From Primula veris (lineage: Eukaryota; Streptophyta; Magnoliopsida; Ericales; Primulaceae), in contig OY821745.1 of NCBI GenBank assembly GCA_963682055.1, forward strand, positions 29,633,342-29,697,341: a DNA stretch of 64,000 bases, written 5' to 3'. How positions within the stretch are numbered: the stretch's first letter is position 1; each line of letters begins with the position of its first letter. The notes under the pieces are model-generated. The model saw nothing but the letters and a program-made list of their open reading frames with translations, was not told the DNA's origin and did not search any database. Below, piece by piece: positions 45,050 to 56,945 of the stretch. A program made the translations under genes and the position numbers.

Positions 45050-47875
45050 TTAGATTGTCACGGTTGTGATTGCAGGGCTCGACTTATTACCTCTTTTCTT
45101 TCTATCATCGTCTCTAGTATTCGACCTTGAAGAAGACTCGTCTCTAGTATTCGACCTTGAAGAAGACGCCCAACAATCGGTTGATTCATTTGAATTCGTC
45201 TCCCACAAAGACGACGAGATCCAATGCTGGGGCCCACCGAAGCTGTTACTCCCCGATGACTCCTCTTCTTCCTCTCTCCTCCTCCCTGAATTCCCTCTCT
45301 TCACAGTCACATACTTTTGAAAACTCGGGTCAATCAAATCGGTCATAGCAACTACCTCGGTTTCCAGAAGAGGTGGTTCTTTCCTCTCAAATTTTTTACC
45401 ATTATTCGAGTTGGGATCAGCAATTTCACCAACAATTGAACATGCCTTTGAGAGAGATTGTTGGAGCGAGTCCGTAACTGGAGTTTTGTTGTGGAAATTT
45501 TGGATATCTTCTAGTAAAAGAGCGGTGTACGAGGTTGTAGGGGACATATTTTGAGATTCGAGGTTGAGGTTTTCGAGGTCTCGAGATAGCCTCGAGGATC
45601 GAGTTCTTGTTAGAGCTTGTGGCTTATGGGGTGGTTCTGAGGCAACCACAACATTAACTGCAACATTGTTGGTGATTTGGTTAGATGCTTTACTAGCATT
45701 TTCATCTGCTTGAGGTAGTTCGTTTGTCTTTGTTCTGCTGTTTTTCCCTTTCTCATCTGCTTGAGATTGTTCTTTTGTCTTTGTTCTGCTGTTTTTCACA
45801 TTCTCAACACCTTGTTTCTGCAGATTATTGTACGAATACTTAGTTAACAAGTTCCAGGAAGTTACGATTACAAAATTAAAGTACATAAATCTAGTTTAGC
45901 TTATTTACACCCCTAGATAATAACGGGTACCTACAAAAGTGGCTAACTAATCTGCACTCAAGTTGGACAAGTAGAAGGCTCCGCTTATAATTCGTAAGCA
46001 ATTAATCATATTGATGAGCTACAATACTATATTACTAAACCCCAGTTCCTCCAGACCAATGGTTTGAGACGTGAAAGCGTGGTTAAACCGGTTTTTCAAG
46101 AATTCCATAAAAGCATAAGCTTTGTCAAATGTTTGGCCAAAACATGTCAGTTTTTTTATTCGAGTTAAAGCGAGCTTTTAAAAGTTCTAAAGCAAGTTTT
46201 CGCGAACACAACTGCTATCAACTTTCAGCAATCTCTTAACACAAATCCATTAACCAACTCAATGTGCTAGCTGAACCATTCCATAATTCAATTTACACTA
46301 AGATACACAGAAGAACTAGATAAGAATCATATCATAAACCCATGAACTACTAAATTCCTTCCTACATTGTACTCATATCAAAGTCCCTAATAGATTCTAA
46401 AACAGCTTATTGCAATTAGTATGACAATTCAAGGTTAGGATTCAGGAATGATAACACATTAGGTTAGTACATTAATTGAGCAAGCTAAATGAACCATTAA
46501 CCAACTCACTGAGCTAACTGCTAAATGAACCATTCTGTAATTCAATTTGCACCAAGATATAGAGAAGAACTAGATAAAAAGTAAGAACCATATCATGAAC
46601 TCAAAAATTACTAAATTCCTTCACACATTGTACTCAAATCAAAGTCCCTAATAGATTCTAAAATAACTTATTGCAATGAAGCATACCAAAATAAGGTTAG
46701 GAAAGATAACACATTAGTTAGTACATTAATTGAGCATGCTACTTTAGAGTACAAATCACTGCTTTAAAAACGCGCTTCATAGTAAAAAAGCTCATTTTTC
46801 CACTTTTCAGGCCTCCTAAAGCTTACACGTTTAAGGCTTTTAGCGTAGCTCTTTCATAAACGCTTTAGCTAAGATTTCGCTTTCTAAAAACACTGGTACA
46901 AATCAGTAAAAACAACCTCTAACCACTAACAAGCTAACAATTAGACATGTGAAAGTAACAGGAAAAATAATAAACCTGAGAATTCTGATCAATCTCTCGG
47001 AGAGGGTTTCTCCGATAAGGCGAAAGCTCACCCTTCCTTGAATTACTCCGACTAAGCACTACATTCTGATTCTCATTACCAGCCCTCACATTATTAACCC
47101 TATTTCCTGGTGACCTAGACCTACGTGGCGAAGCATTAGACACAACTTTCTTATTACCAACAACTTTCTTAACAACTGTAACACTTTGCCCATCCATCGC
47201 CATAGGCGGAACCGACACCATTTTCCCAGGCCTACTAACCCCTCCACCACCAATAGGATTATGACATGTGGCATTAGGAGACTCGGACCTTTTTCCCGTC
47301 CTACTAACCCCACCACTGTTAGTAATACGAGATGTGGCATTAGGAGACTCGGATCTTTTCCCCGGAGACCTACTCACCCTCCTCTCTCTCCTCTCCCTCT
47401 CTCTACCTGGGGTCCGCCTACGCCCCTCACTCACCATATCAGCATTATCCCCTTCCTGATCGAAGTCGAAACTTCGCTTAGAACCCGAGTATTTCCGGAC
47501 AGGTGTTTGTACAGCCGATGAGCTACGACTAAGCCGACCACATTGGATCAAAATCGCTTCCACTTCATCTCGAGTACAGCTTGAGGTTCGTATAATGGCA
47601 TTTCCGTTATTTACCACGTTTTTATCTTTAGTACCCGAATTGGATGAAACTTCGGTGACCAAAATGCTATCTCCAGGAATGAGATTTTGTTCCTTTTTTT
47701 CGGTTTCTACAATCAAGTTAGCATCTTCTTTGATGGGTTTCTCTTTGATTTTGGATTTGTCAACTGGGTTATTGTCAATTTTGGAATTAGGGTTAGGGCT
47801 TTTTTCAATTGGTGAGTCTGATTTGGGGGTAGGGGATGAGAATTTTGGGTCTGTTTTGCTACAACAAGTTCCCAT
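45050..47875 (-). CDS. At1g65710-like Ser/Arg-rich protein, 2 exons
   Basis: Exons (minus) are 47875-46976 and 45817-45050. The single GT-AG intron is in phase 0 and the joined frame gives 555 residues. The N-terminus MGTCCSK fits N-myristoylation at Gly2 with nearby Cys for palmitoylation, so the protein may sit at a membrane. The family core is CTRDEVEAILIQCGRLSRSS (100-119) with KYSGSKRSFDFD (128-139), followed by an RRRTPGRERERRERR basic tract, two copies of GKRSESPNAT (172-181, 194-203) and RRNPLREIDQN at the exon end. Exon 2 encodes a second Lys/Glu repeat, SSRLSRDLENLN, a conserved SYTALLLEDIQNFHNKTP segment, DLIDPSFQKYV and a Ser-rich tail. No enzymatic domain is present and the molecular function is unknown. 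A 30-base tandem duplication near 45105-45165 doubles SSSRSNTRD. The intron carries a large duplication. Confidence 0.88.
46249..46745. repeat. Tandem duplication of about 245 bases in the intron
   Basis: Two adjacent units, about 46249-46493 and 46494-46745, both run from TTAACCAACTCA through AGAAGAACTAGATAA and CAAAGTCCCTAATAGATTCT to GTACATTAATTGAGCA. They differ by scattered substitutions and small indels. Confidence 0.85.
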
Positions 47876-49254
47876 TTTATTTTTTGATAAAAATAAAGAT
47901 GAAAAGTGAAGTGAGAAATGATAGGTTTATGAAGATAAAAGGTGCAATAATCTAGGTAGGTTTTAAAAAGCTGTAGCTTTTTTGAAGATAGGAAAAAGGG
48001 ATTATTATTTTTTCAAATTTTGACCAATAGTGAAGAGGTGGGAAAACATAGATAGCCGTTGGGTATTTTTATTTTATTTTATCGAAAAAAATAATGTCAG
48101 AGCCAATCTAGTTGCTGTCACGTTTAATGTGGATTATGATTTTTTATTTAATTTGCTTGTGTCTATGGTTTTGTACTTTGGAACTTGATCGCAGAGTTGG
48201 TCTTTTTTTTTGAATTTGTGTCTTAACGGTCACCTAATGAAAAAAGTTGAAAAAAAAAATTGGGTCATTAAACTTTTTTTTTTATATATAAAGTGGATCA
48301 TTAAGCTAAAAATATGAAACCATGACAATTGACAAAATAATAGGAATTCAGGATGTTTGGTTGCAAAATTTAGATAAATTTCTTTAGATTGTAAAAAAGC
48401 TGAGTGATTTTGAGTTTTGCGAAATAAACCTTCTTGAATGTGAAGTATTAATAGTAAGCTGGATAGGTACCATGCTAATAGCTTATGCATCAATATCCTT
48501 ACTATCTTCCTTACATTTAAATTAAATATGCTACTTTTGCTACTTCAACTATTGATTTACACTTTATTTATTTTGATTTACACAAAAACTCAATTCCTCT
48601 ATCTATCTCCATATCACAATATTATTTTTCTTTTATTTATTTATTCATAACTATATTAAATTATCATCTACGTAAATCAAAAATTAGATAACTAAAATAA
48701 TTTTAGTTGACAAATACTCCGTAATTTCAGATGTGTGTTGATAAAAACTTGTTTAATTCAAATAACTTAAATGGGTCAGTATTTTTGTGAAGTTAGTGTC
48801 TTTATACAATTATGATTTTATTAATTTAGTCTAATACTCATAGTTAAAAGAACACACTCATAGTTTGAAAACCAATCTCGTACTCGGAAGTTAGGACTTG
48901 TTGATTTTTTTTAATTTTTTTTATCCTTATTCAGGGCCAAACCTTCTTACGTATACAAACAGTCACATGTATACATATATACACACTTAATAGTATATAT
49001 ATACATATTTAAATGTTGTTCTGCATTTTTTTTGTAATCATTGTTCTGCATTATTTTTTGTAATCATTGTTTTGCATCTAGTTCAACGCATAAAGTGGAT
49101 TTGATGAGGTGGGTTTTTATCAGGTATTGTGACTGATACAATTTTAAAAACATACAGTGCTTACATACATATCTAGGGAGAGATAAATGAACACGATCAA
49201 AACATCAAATTGGACATCCAAATCATGTCGGTTGTTTTTAATCTGTTTCGTATA
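47876..49254. other. Intergenic region upstream of the At1g65710-like gene
   Basis: Presumed promoter of the minus-strand gene, then AT-rich DNA. No gene is recognised. Near 49015-49080 a TTGTTCTGCATT...TGTAATCA unit is repeated two to three times. Confidence 0.5.
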
Positions 49255-49430
49255 CACTATAAAAAAATATTCAAATAGCGACGGGATTAGTGACGGTATT
49301 ATTTTTTGTTACGAGCTTATTAACTACGGTTTTTACGACGGTTTTGTGACAGTTTTGTCAATTTGTGATGGTTTTGTGACAGTTTAGTCAATATGTGACA
49401 AGTTTATGATAGTTTTTGACTCTCACTAAA
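49255..49430 (+). mobile_element. CACTA-type transposon terminus fragment
   Basis: Begins CACTATAAAAAAATATTCAA, then TAGCGACGG and TTAGTGACGG, and continues with repeated TTTTGTGACAGTTT(T/A)GTCAAT blocks. This matches the terminal and subterminal layout of CACTA/EnSpm elements. The other end and a target duplication were not found. Confidence 0.6.
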
Positions 49431-49479
49431 TCAAACATTATTTTGTATTGATATATATCTATATGTATCATCTTATATA

Positions 49480-49788
49480 CTCCTTCCATCCATTTTTAAG
49501 TGTCTTTTGAAAATTAGTATTTTTTAAGAGTTAAAAATTTGATATATAAACTACATATATTGCTCTTATTAAAAACATAATTAAATTCATTTATGGTGAT
49601 GGAATATGTCATGGTAAGTCTGTCACATTATTATGTTTATTTCCTTTTATGTTATCTTTTTATTTTAATATTATTTAAAGGGTAAAATAGTAAGTTCTTA
49701 CTTTATAATCACCAAATTGAGAAAATGCACATTTATTTTGGGACCGTCCAATAAGGAATAATGAACACTTAAAAAGGGACAGAGGGAG
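49480..49788. mobile_element. Stowaway-type MITE, 309 bases
   Basis: Begins CTCCTTCCATCCATTTTTAA and ends AAAAAGGGACAGAGGGAG, imperfect inverted termini flanked by TA on both sides (49478-49479 and 49789-49790). The interior is AT-rich and has no ORF. Confidence 0.8.
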
Positions 49789-49790
49789 TA

Positions 49791-51343
49791 TATAAAAGTG
49801 AAACCAAGAAAAAGTTACACCGTTAAATTTTGGTCACTTTTTCAAAAAATGTCATACTCTTTTTTACCAATTACTCATTTACATTTATTCAATTCAAAAT
49901 ATAAAAAAAAAACACAAAAATCATAATATTTTCAAAATAATTATAATCATATACCAAACAAAATCGTTTCGCGTGTATTTTGTATAACAAAAACATTATA
50001 TTATTCATTTGATCAATATATTTTTTAAAAATTTATTTACCTGGAGCACGTCTCGTACACACAACGCGTGAGTAACGATTATCAATAGTTAGATAAAGAA
50101 ACAAGCAGCCCACAAAATTTGATGTTTTTTTTACCAACTCATATAGGTTTTCATTTAATTGGGTATTTTCACTTATGGGTCTTTAAATAATATTATAGAT
50201 CAATCCAGCTATAGATAGTAGGAGAGAAATTAAAAGAAGTTCAAAGTCAAGACTTGTAACTTCAAGTACGAGCTTGGTTTGCAAATTGCGAGTATGTTTT
50301 TAAAACTACGAATATAGGGTTGTACATAAGAAAACCTCGACTACAAAAAGACGCTACATTTTGTGAAACCCATATAAAAGTATGAATCATAGGTAGCAGA
50401 AAATATTGTAGGAATAGAGTGATATTGGGGTCTGTTTGATTAAATAAAAGGGAAAAAATATGGGTAGAAGGAATATCAAAACAATATTTTTTTGTTATTA
50501 GGTAAGACTATATGCATCTATTTTATCAAAACATAATTTTCTCTTAAATTTGATGATTTTGATGTAAAAAGTGACATGTATCAGGAGTTCTATCAATTTA
50601 CTAAATTTCAGAAAAAACAAAATTTATCTTCTATGTAAGGTAACTATAAGATCAAACACTTTTTAATTTTTTGATATTCCTCATATTCCTCATATTCAGG
50701 AGAAAAGTACCATTTTTTGAGTTTTACATTTCAATTTTTTCATTTAAAATACATCAGCTTACTTATAATTTACTCATATGTATTCAAGTAGATCCACCAA
50801 AAATTATTATAAAAAATTATGAAAAACACTTTTGATTCCTTATACTTTAGAAACATTTTGATTACATACAAAATTTGAGGATCAATAAGGGAAAATGATA
50901 TGTGATGTTTTTTTTTGGTCAAAAAAATGATTTTGTTTATCATAATATAGATAAGTGATTCAAATAGGGCTTCTATAATGCTTGTTCTAACCATTCATTA
51001 GATATTTTAGAAATATTTATAATTTATAATAATAGCTTATATTTTACTTGCCTAACATATTTTACACCCATCTCCTTAACACCATGATATAAAAATCTTG
51101 CAAATCAATTGTTTATTAAGTTAATTCTTCCATCCGTTGGTGCTTTTTTTCTAAAACTTTTAATATTATTCAAGTGTATTTACATAGGATAAATTAAAAA
51201 TTCTTATTTTTATAAATTTCGGGAATCTGTGTGTTTCATATGTAACTACATTTTTGTCCCTTATTAAGGAATGAGTGTAATGAATTAAAATATGTGAGAT
51301 TGAAAAGAGCAAAAATGTGAAAAGTAATGAAAATTTATAAAAT
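49791..51343. other. AT-rich spacer
   Basis: No gene is recognised. At 51124-51145 a TTCTTCCATCCGTTGGTGC segment resembles another Stowaway end; if so, the Copia derivative at 51344 may have inserted into that MITE. Confidence 0.4.
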
Positions 51344-51552
51344 TGTTGTGTGACATATTAGCTCACATATATGTATATAGATATAGAAAGAGAATATAGA
51401 GAGAGACAACAACAAGGTCTTTATTAATCAGAATGTATATGAATGAATAAAATACAAGACCGCTAGCCCTCTTTATATAGATAGAGGGGTAGGGTTATAA
51501 GCCCACTTGGGCCAAATCAGTAAAAGCCCAAGAGTCCAATAATCTTACAACA
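51344..51552 (-). repeat. 3' LTR of copy 2
   Basis: 209 bases. It lacks the 12-base insertion (a repeat of a TGAATGAA-type unit) and a TA dinucleotide that the other LTR has. Confidence 0.92.
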
Positions 51553-51562
51553 CTCCCCCTTT
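51553..51562 (-). other. Polypurine tract, copy 2
   Basis: Reads AAAGGGGGAG on the minus strand, directly before the 3' LTR, and is identical to copy 1. Confidence 0.88.
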
Positions 51563-52055
51563 GGACGTCTTGAATTCTTCGTCTTCATACAGTCGATCTG
51601 AGTCGAGTTCATTGGCATTGCTAAACACATAAAAACTTTAGGGACGGAAAACCCAGTGTGGGACAAAACCGGTACCTAGGGGAAACTGTGTAGCCGAATG
51701 ATATAGGCCGAAATATCATGTAAGTAACTAACCACAAAACAGTGTGCCTCATCAAAACCTTGTCAGAGCAAACCCAATGGAAAAATCTCTGATCGAAGGA
51801 AAAAGAGTGCAACAATGGTAGTAGTAGGGATCAACCACAAAACAGGTGCCTCATCAAAACCTTGCTAGAGTAAACCCAGTGGGAAAAAATCTCTAGTCGA
51901 AGGACAAATACACAGTGGTAAGAAGTATACAACAGGATACTCCCCCTAATTTCGGCAATCTTAAGTGAGATAAGATGGGAACGTGTCTCGCTAAAAACCT
52001 TGCCAAGGAAAACCCAGTGGGAAAAAACCTTGGTCTAAGAATAAAAAAAGTACAC

Positions 52056-52297
52056 GAGCATACGACTGGATGCTCCCCCTCACTTGCACACGACAGGGTG
52101 TGAGAATTTCGACTAAGTAGTAATTAGTACAATAAGCATTCACCTGGATGCTCCCCCTCACTTGCACACGATTGGGTGCAAAGATTTCATATTTCAAGAA
52201 AGAGTACGAGCATTCAACTGGATGCCTCATTTACTTGCACACGACTGTATGCAAGAAAATATAACGTGGAATAAAACGAGCATTCGACAGGATGCTC
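52056..52297. repeat. Alternating hairpin array, copy 2
   Basis: The same seven-hairpin order as in copy 1. It begins GAGCATACGACTGGATGCTC at 52056-52075 and ends GAGCATTCGACAGGATGCTC at 52278-52297, with CTTGCACACGAC...TGCAAG-type hairpins between. Some stems carry mismatches (for example GTGTGAG in the first L hairpin). Confidence 0.8.
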
Positions 52298-53232
52298 TTA
52301 AACTTCATATGTGAAGATTTATTTCGGCAAGAAATGCTAAATAGCATAATCTAGTTATGTCTCTCTTGATCGATAACAAGAAGTTGTCCTCAAATAAAAT
52401 AAGTGTTTTATCTGGATCGTGAGACAGAACATATGTAATTCAAATATGGCTAATACGAGCTCGAAGCCATATACACTCTCTAGTCGTCTCATAGAGCACG
52501 AGTAGATCAGAATGATTCGTTTGGAGTCATTACAAGACCTTCAAGATATTGCCTTATTCCTAATGGTAAAGACAGACCATGTTAGAAATATCCCTTATGC
52601 GAGTCTAATAAGTAACTGGCATCGGTATAACCGAAAAAGGGTTGCGTTAATTTGAGTACCGAAGGGGGCAGATACACTCGATGACGCAAAATGGGATAAG
52701 ACAAGCCCTCGTCCACAATTACCTTAAGGTAATGGGAAAATGTCTTTTATGCCATTTCGATGGCAGCGTGTTAGCGCGATGCTGTGTCGAGCTATATCAT
52801 TCACAGCAAACGATATGTTCGTCCTAGCACATTAGACCAAGTACAATAATGCGCTTATTGTACTTAGATATGAACATCATGGTTCAATATCTCTTCATCG
52901 TCACATCAGGGACGGACTGGGTCTATATCAATGTCTAGTGATCGAACGATCATGGGAGAATCTGACGACTTTGCGTCATGATGACTACAATGTCATAACA
53001 CTTCTGGGTGTAGTCTGAATCATGGACTTAGATTCAATCTTTACGGGACTCGATCATCAGGCCGAGTCACTACCGTGTCTTCCCAAGATCCTTCATCTCG
53101 AAGGCAAATTCAAAAATGGATCGCGTAATAAAACACGCAAGGGCATAATACTTATTCAAGTATCCCATGCTAATCAAATACTCACTTAGGCGGGTATACC
53201 ACATCCGCTCGGATTATATTAATCCATATAGT

Positions 53233-53292
53233 GACTTCATAATGCTTGAAATCAAGTAGTTCCTGACCACGGAACACGATCTCAATTTAATG
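53233..53292. repeat. 60-base block inverted relative to copy 1
   Basis: GACTTCATAATGCTTGAA through CTCAATTTAATG is the reverse complement of 6144-6202 in copy 1, while the sequence just left of it (ATCCATATAGTG) has the same orientation in both. On the right it joins the leader next to the 5' LTR. Confidence 0.85.
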
Positions 53293-53300
53293 TCATAACA

Positions 53301-53317
53301 CATTCGTGCTGATAACG
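53301..53317 (-). other. Primer-binding-site candidate, copy 2
   Basis: Reads CGTTATCAGCACGAATG on the minus strand immediately inside the 5' LTR. The position is that of a primer site; I cannot assign the tRNA with confidence. Confidence 0.55.
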
Positions 53318-53540
53318 TGTTGTGTGACATATTAGCTCACATATATATGTATATAGATATAGAGAGAGAATATAGAGAGAGACAACAACAGGGTCTTTAT
53401 TAATCAGAATGTATATGAATGAATATCTGAATGAATAAAATACAAGACCCCTAGCCCTCTTTATATAGATAGAGGGGTAGGGTTATAAGCCCAATTTGGC
53501 CCAATCGGTAAAAGCTCAAGAGTCCAATAATATTACAACA
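53318..53540 (-). repeat. 5' LTR of copy 2
   Basis: 223 bases, otherwise matching 51344-51552. It ends exactly at the AAAAT target duplication. Confidence 0.92.
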
Positions 53541-53545
53541 AAAAT

Positions 53546-54603
53546 TTAATTGTTATAGGAAAATTGATAGGGCAAGCTGAAATTTTGTATCAAATGTAAA
53601 TGACTATCTAAAACTATAAAAAATGTCGTTTTCACCATAAATATACGGATAATAAAGAGTAATTTGAGGGGTTGCTCTAAGATAACACCTATTTCCCCTG
53701 GATATAAGGAGGAATTTAAGTTTGAATTAGTTTAGGATAATGTTAAGGTAATTGATGTAAGAGACTTTTCTTAGATAAAAACCAAACAATAAAGAAAAAT
53801 GTATGGTTTGAGGCATAGATGGGAGTGCTCAAATTTCAAAACAAATTGCAAGTTACTCATCAATTTTTGGGTAAATAATCTCAGTGTGCGATGTACTAGG
53901 CGCAAGGATTGTATAGTGGGATAATTTCGAAAATTAAATGACTTCAAGCCCACATAATATATTGAGTGCTAAACCAACATATTTACAAATTTGTATGCAC
54001 AGTATGTACTGCCAGTAGGTATCTTTAAAATATGAAATGTATTGTAACCCTTTGCTAATTTCGTCTCCGATATCATGTATGTTTTGAAAAGACGTTCCGG
54101 TAAACTTTATGAGCTTCTCCATATCAATTTTAACTAAGACATAAGATTGTGTTTTATTCCCCCATTATGGTTAATTGTTGTATCATTACACGTATAGTGG
54201 CAATTTGTATTCATGCGATACTAATGTTAACAAAAAAATTAGTTACATCAACGACGCTGGATCAGAAAACTAAATTAAAAAAAATAATTTCTTAATAGAG
54301 TTCGGTGTCAACCTAGACTTTCATATTCTTACCTACTCTATTTGAAAATTATGACGTTTTTATGTTTTTTTTTAAAATTTTAGTGAAATTGATTCAAATT
54401 AAGTAGTAGTATGATTTTCAAAGCAACCACTTATTTTGGGCAAGGACTAAGGAGAGTCCAAGAAAGGTATAGGCATGCACGTCACTAGGTAGTGCCCTTC
54501 CACCCATATATAAAAATTATAAATTACTTATATACTAAGGTCAACTATATATTGTGCAACTTATAAATACATCCAACTATGTCCAGATAATTATCAGGCA
54601 GAG
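53546..54603. other. Spacer before the Ole e 1-like gene
   Basis: AT-rich, with no gene recognised. The last 150 bases hold the probable promoter of the next gene. Confidence 0.5.
54507..54514 (+). promoter_or_regulatory. Probable TATA box of the Ole e 1-like gene
   Basis: TATATAAA, 97 bases before the ATG. A second candidate, TATAAATA at 54562-54569, would leave only about 10 bases of leader and is less likely. Confidence 0.5.
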
Positions 54604-55541
54604 ATGGTTCAAATATTATTGATGATGATAGCAACTACTGCAATGCTAATGGGCTCTTCTTTAAGTCATGGGGATGGAGTTATATATGTAGGTGGCACAG
54701 TTTTATGCCAGGACTGCACTCAAGGATGGAACGAATGGCGACATGGTTCCAAGCCTGTCAAAGGTACAACACGAACACACACACATTAATATTTTTGTTT
54801 TCGGGTTATTTTTTCGCGTGCGTGCATTTCATCTTACAAAATACGCGCGTGCGTGTTTGGAAATGCTACTTCGAATTCAAAACTTTTGTGGATGATACTG
54901 TTTGTATATGTTGCATCATAATCAAACAGTACATTTTGAGTACCTGATATCTAGTTTCGCAAGTAAGATCGATATATATAGATTAATTACTTTCTAAGAC
55001 TGTAATTGTCACGGGATACTAGTGTATTAGTTTTTCGATTAAATGCAACAATCTTAAATCCTTGTTAAAGAGTCTTCTAAGATAGCACTAGACAAATAAT
55101 ATATATACTCTTTTTTTGAGAATCATATAAATAACATACTTATTGATAGATTGTTTCGGATTTACAACGAAACTACTATTTGATGCTTCAGGTTCAGAAG
55201 TAGCAGTGACTTGCATGGACGACAATAAAAGAGTTATCTACCACGAAAGTGATGTAACTGACGAAAAGGGTGCCTATGAAATTACAATAGATAATAACGC
55301 TAATAGAAAGAAAGTGGATCCCACGAAATGTTTGCTTAGGCTCGTTTCTTCTCCAGACTCGGTCTGCAATATAGCCACCGACTTCTCTGGTGGTCGGTCT
55401 GGGGTCATGTTGGAGAACCCGAATGTGGTATACAGGAACATGGTGAAATACATGCACGGACCTTTCTACTACACAACTCCAATGTGTAGCGATCCTGAGA
55501 CTAGTGATGATGATTCTAACGCCGGAGAAAATTATAAATAG
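54604..55541 (+). CDS. Pollen Ole e 1-like secreted protein, 2 exons
   Basis: Exons are 54604-54763 and 55192-55541; the intron is GT-AG in phase 1, and the joined protein has 169 residues. Residues 1 to about 22 form a signal peptide (MVQILLMMIATTAMLMGSSL), so the product is extracellular. The mature part begins with VGGTVLCQDC (29-38), the hallmark of Ole e 1-like proteins, followed by GSEVAVTC, a DEKGAYEITID strand pattern, KCLLRLVSSPDSVC and the C-terminal FYYTTPMC. The six or so Cys residues fit the disulphide-bonded beta-barrel of the family. Members act in cell walls, pollen or root tissue; the exact role is unknown. The tail ends in a short acidic DDDSNAGENYK. Confidence 0.88.
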
Positions 55542-55640
55542 TTGTGTTGAAAGTTGATTTTTATGCATTTGTTATGTATGAAGTTTTGTTTTGTGGTCAA
55601 AATGAGTGTATTACAAATTTTTCCCTTCTAACTTATTCAT

Positions 55641-55718
55641 GAAATGCTATAAAATTTTGTTGTTATGACAAAGAAAATCGAAATACTATAAAATTTTGTT
55701 GTTATGGCAAAGAAAATC
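55641..55718. repeat. 39-base tandem duplication downstream of the Ole e 1-like gene
   Basis: Two units (55641-55679 and 55680-55718) share CTATAAAATTTTGTTGTTAT and AAAGAAAATC with two or three differences. They lie about 100 bases past the stop codon, possibly in the 3' UTR. Confidence 0.85.
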
Positions 55719-56945
55719 CACATAAAGGCGAAAAACAACATCCCAATGGAGTATTAATCATTTGTAATCTCAAAATACGTCCAAAAGATAGGTCATTCAG
55801 TATAAGAATATTGTACTGTCTGAGTCGTAGTGGCGGAACCACGATTTTGTGATGAGTCTGAATTGCATGTGTACACTATTTTATTTTGTAATCATGAATG
55901 GTGCTGAAATGCTATAATCGTTAACTTTTTAACAAAATATATTAAAATTTTTTTGAGGTTTTCATAATATGGGGAGTGTTGTAGTCCGTTTAGCCTGTAA
56001 CTAATTTCTCTCATCTTAATTCTAAGATGGCCAAAGAGGAAAAACATAAGTTTTTCTTATTTGTGGCTATTTATCGGCTAACGCAAAGTTTCTCAACCGA
56101 GTCATCTATTAAGAAAAGGGGCATTTAATTGTGTAAAACACAGTCAGAAAAACTGTATTTAGATCTGAACCGTCTGATATTTTGAATATAACTGCATCAG
56201 ACAATTCACATTTAAACGTAATTTTTATGACTAGAGACCCCTTCCCATTTATTGACTATGAATGAGTACCTAAGTAGCAACTCACCTTTTTGTCAATTCT
56301 ATTAATCTTTCAACTCTATCATGGTGTCATTTTCTGGATAAGTTATACCAATCATGGTTAATGATCATACTAGTGGGCACATCCATGTTGTTACAACTTG
56401 CAACCACAACTAATAAATTATTACCAACACAGTTTATATTTTGTTTCAAAAGAAATTACAGTTCATATGAAGAAAACACTTTGTAAACGTGTGGATATGT
56501 ATAAAGATCCGTTGTCACAACTCACATGATACAGAAATGAATAATTAAGAATACAGAACACAAAATATTTTTTGGGGGCAAGTGTTAATAATAATACAAG
56601 AAGAGATGGGTTTTTTCCAAGAAAATGAAAAGGTGGGTAAGAAATTTAATAGTCGTTACTAATTTAAGATAGGAGTGGGAAAATGATTAACCGTTTGTTG
56701 TTACTTAAAACATGAAAAGCTCCTCCAAAACCTTGAAACAACTTTTCTTTTTTCTTTTTTCTTTTTTCCTGTTTTTCTCAGTTTCAAGTTTCAACACTAC
56801 ACTTCACTCCCAAATATCTTTATTTCTACAGTTAAAACACATTATCACAATACAACACATTATCACAAAACAATAGTGTCATAATGTAAGTATACAAATT
56901 ACACACACACATTCTCCTTCTCAATACACACAAAGGAGTGCTCAA
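55719..56945. other. Spacer before the aspartic protease gene
   Basis: A decayed transposon-like segment (about 55830-56010) starts with GTGGCGGAACCACGATTTTG and contains GGGGAGTGTTGTAGTCC, as in other hAT-type remnants here. The final 250 bases contain a T/C-rich tract (about 56740-56780) and the likely leader. Confidence 0.45.

Larger units (their letters stand above)
51344..53540 (-). mobile_element. Complete non-autonomous Copia derivative, copy 2
   Basis: A 2197-base minus-strand element. The LTRs are 51344-51552 and 53318-53540, both TGTTGTGTGACATATTAGCT at one end and TTACAACA at the other. The flanks carry a perfect 5-base duplication AAAAT (51339-51343 and 53541-53545). The polypurine tract is next to the left LTR and a primer-site candidate next to the right LTR. 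The LTRs differ by roughly nine substitutions and two indels, so the insertion is not very recent. The 1.77-kb interior keeps only the decayed C-terminal part of Copia pol (reverse transcriptase end and RNase H) with stops and frameshifts, and lacks gag, protease, integrase and the YVDD segment. It must have been moved by proteins supplied elsewhere. Confidence 0.92.

Noticed and set aside
51124..51343. Complete Stowaway MITE split by the Copia derivative
   Set aside because: Only one end is recognisable; the other end past 53545 is not convincing.
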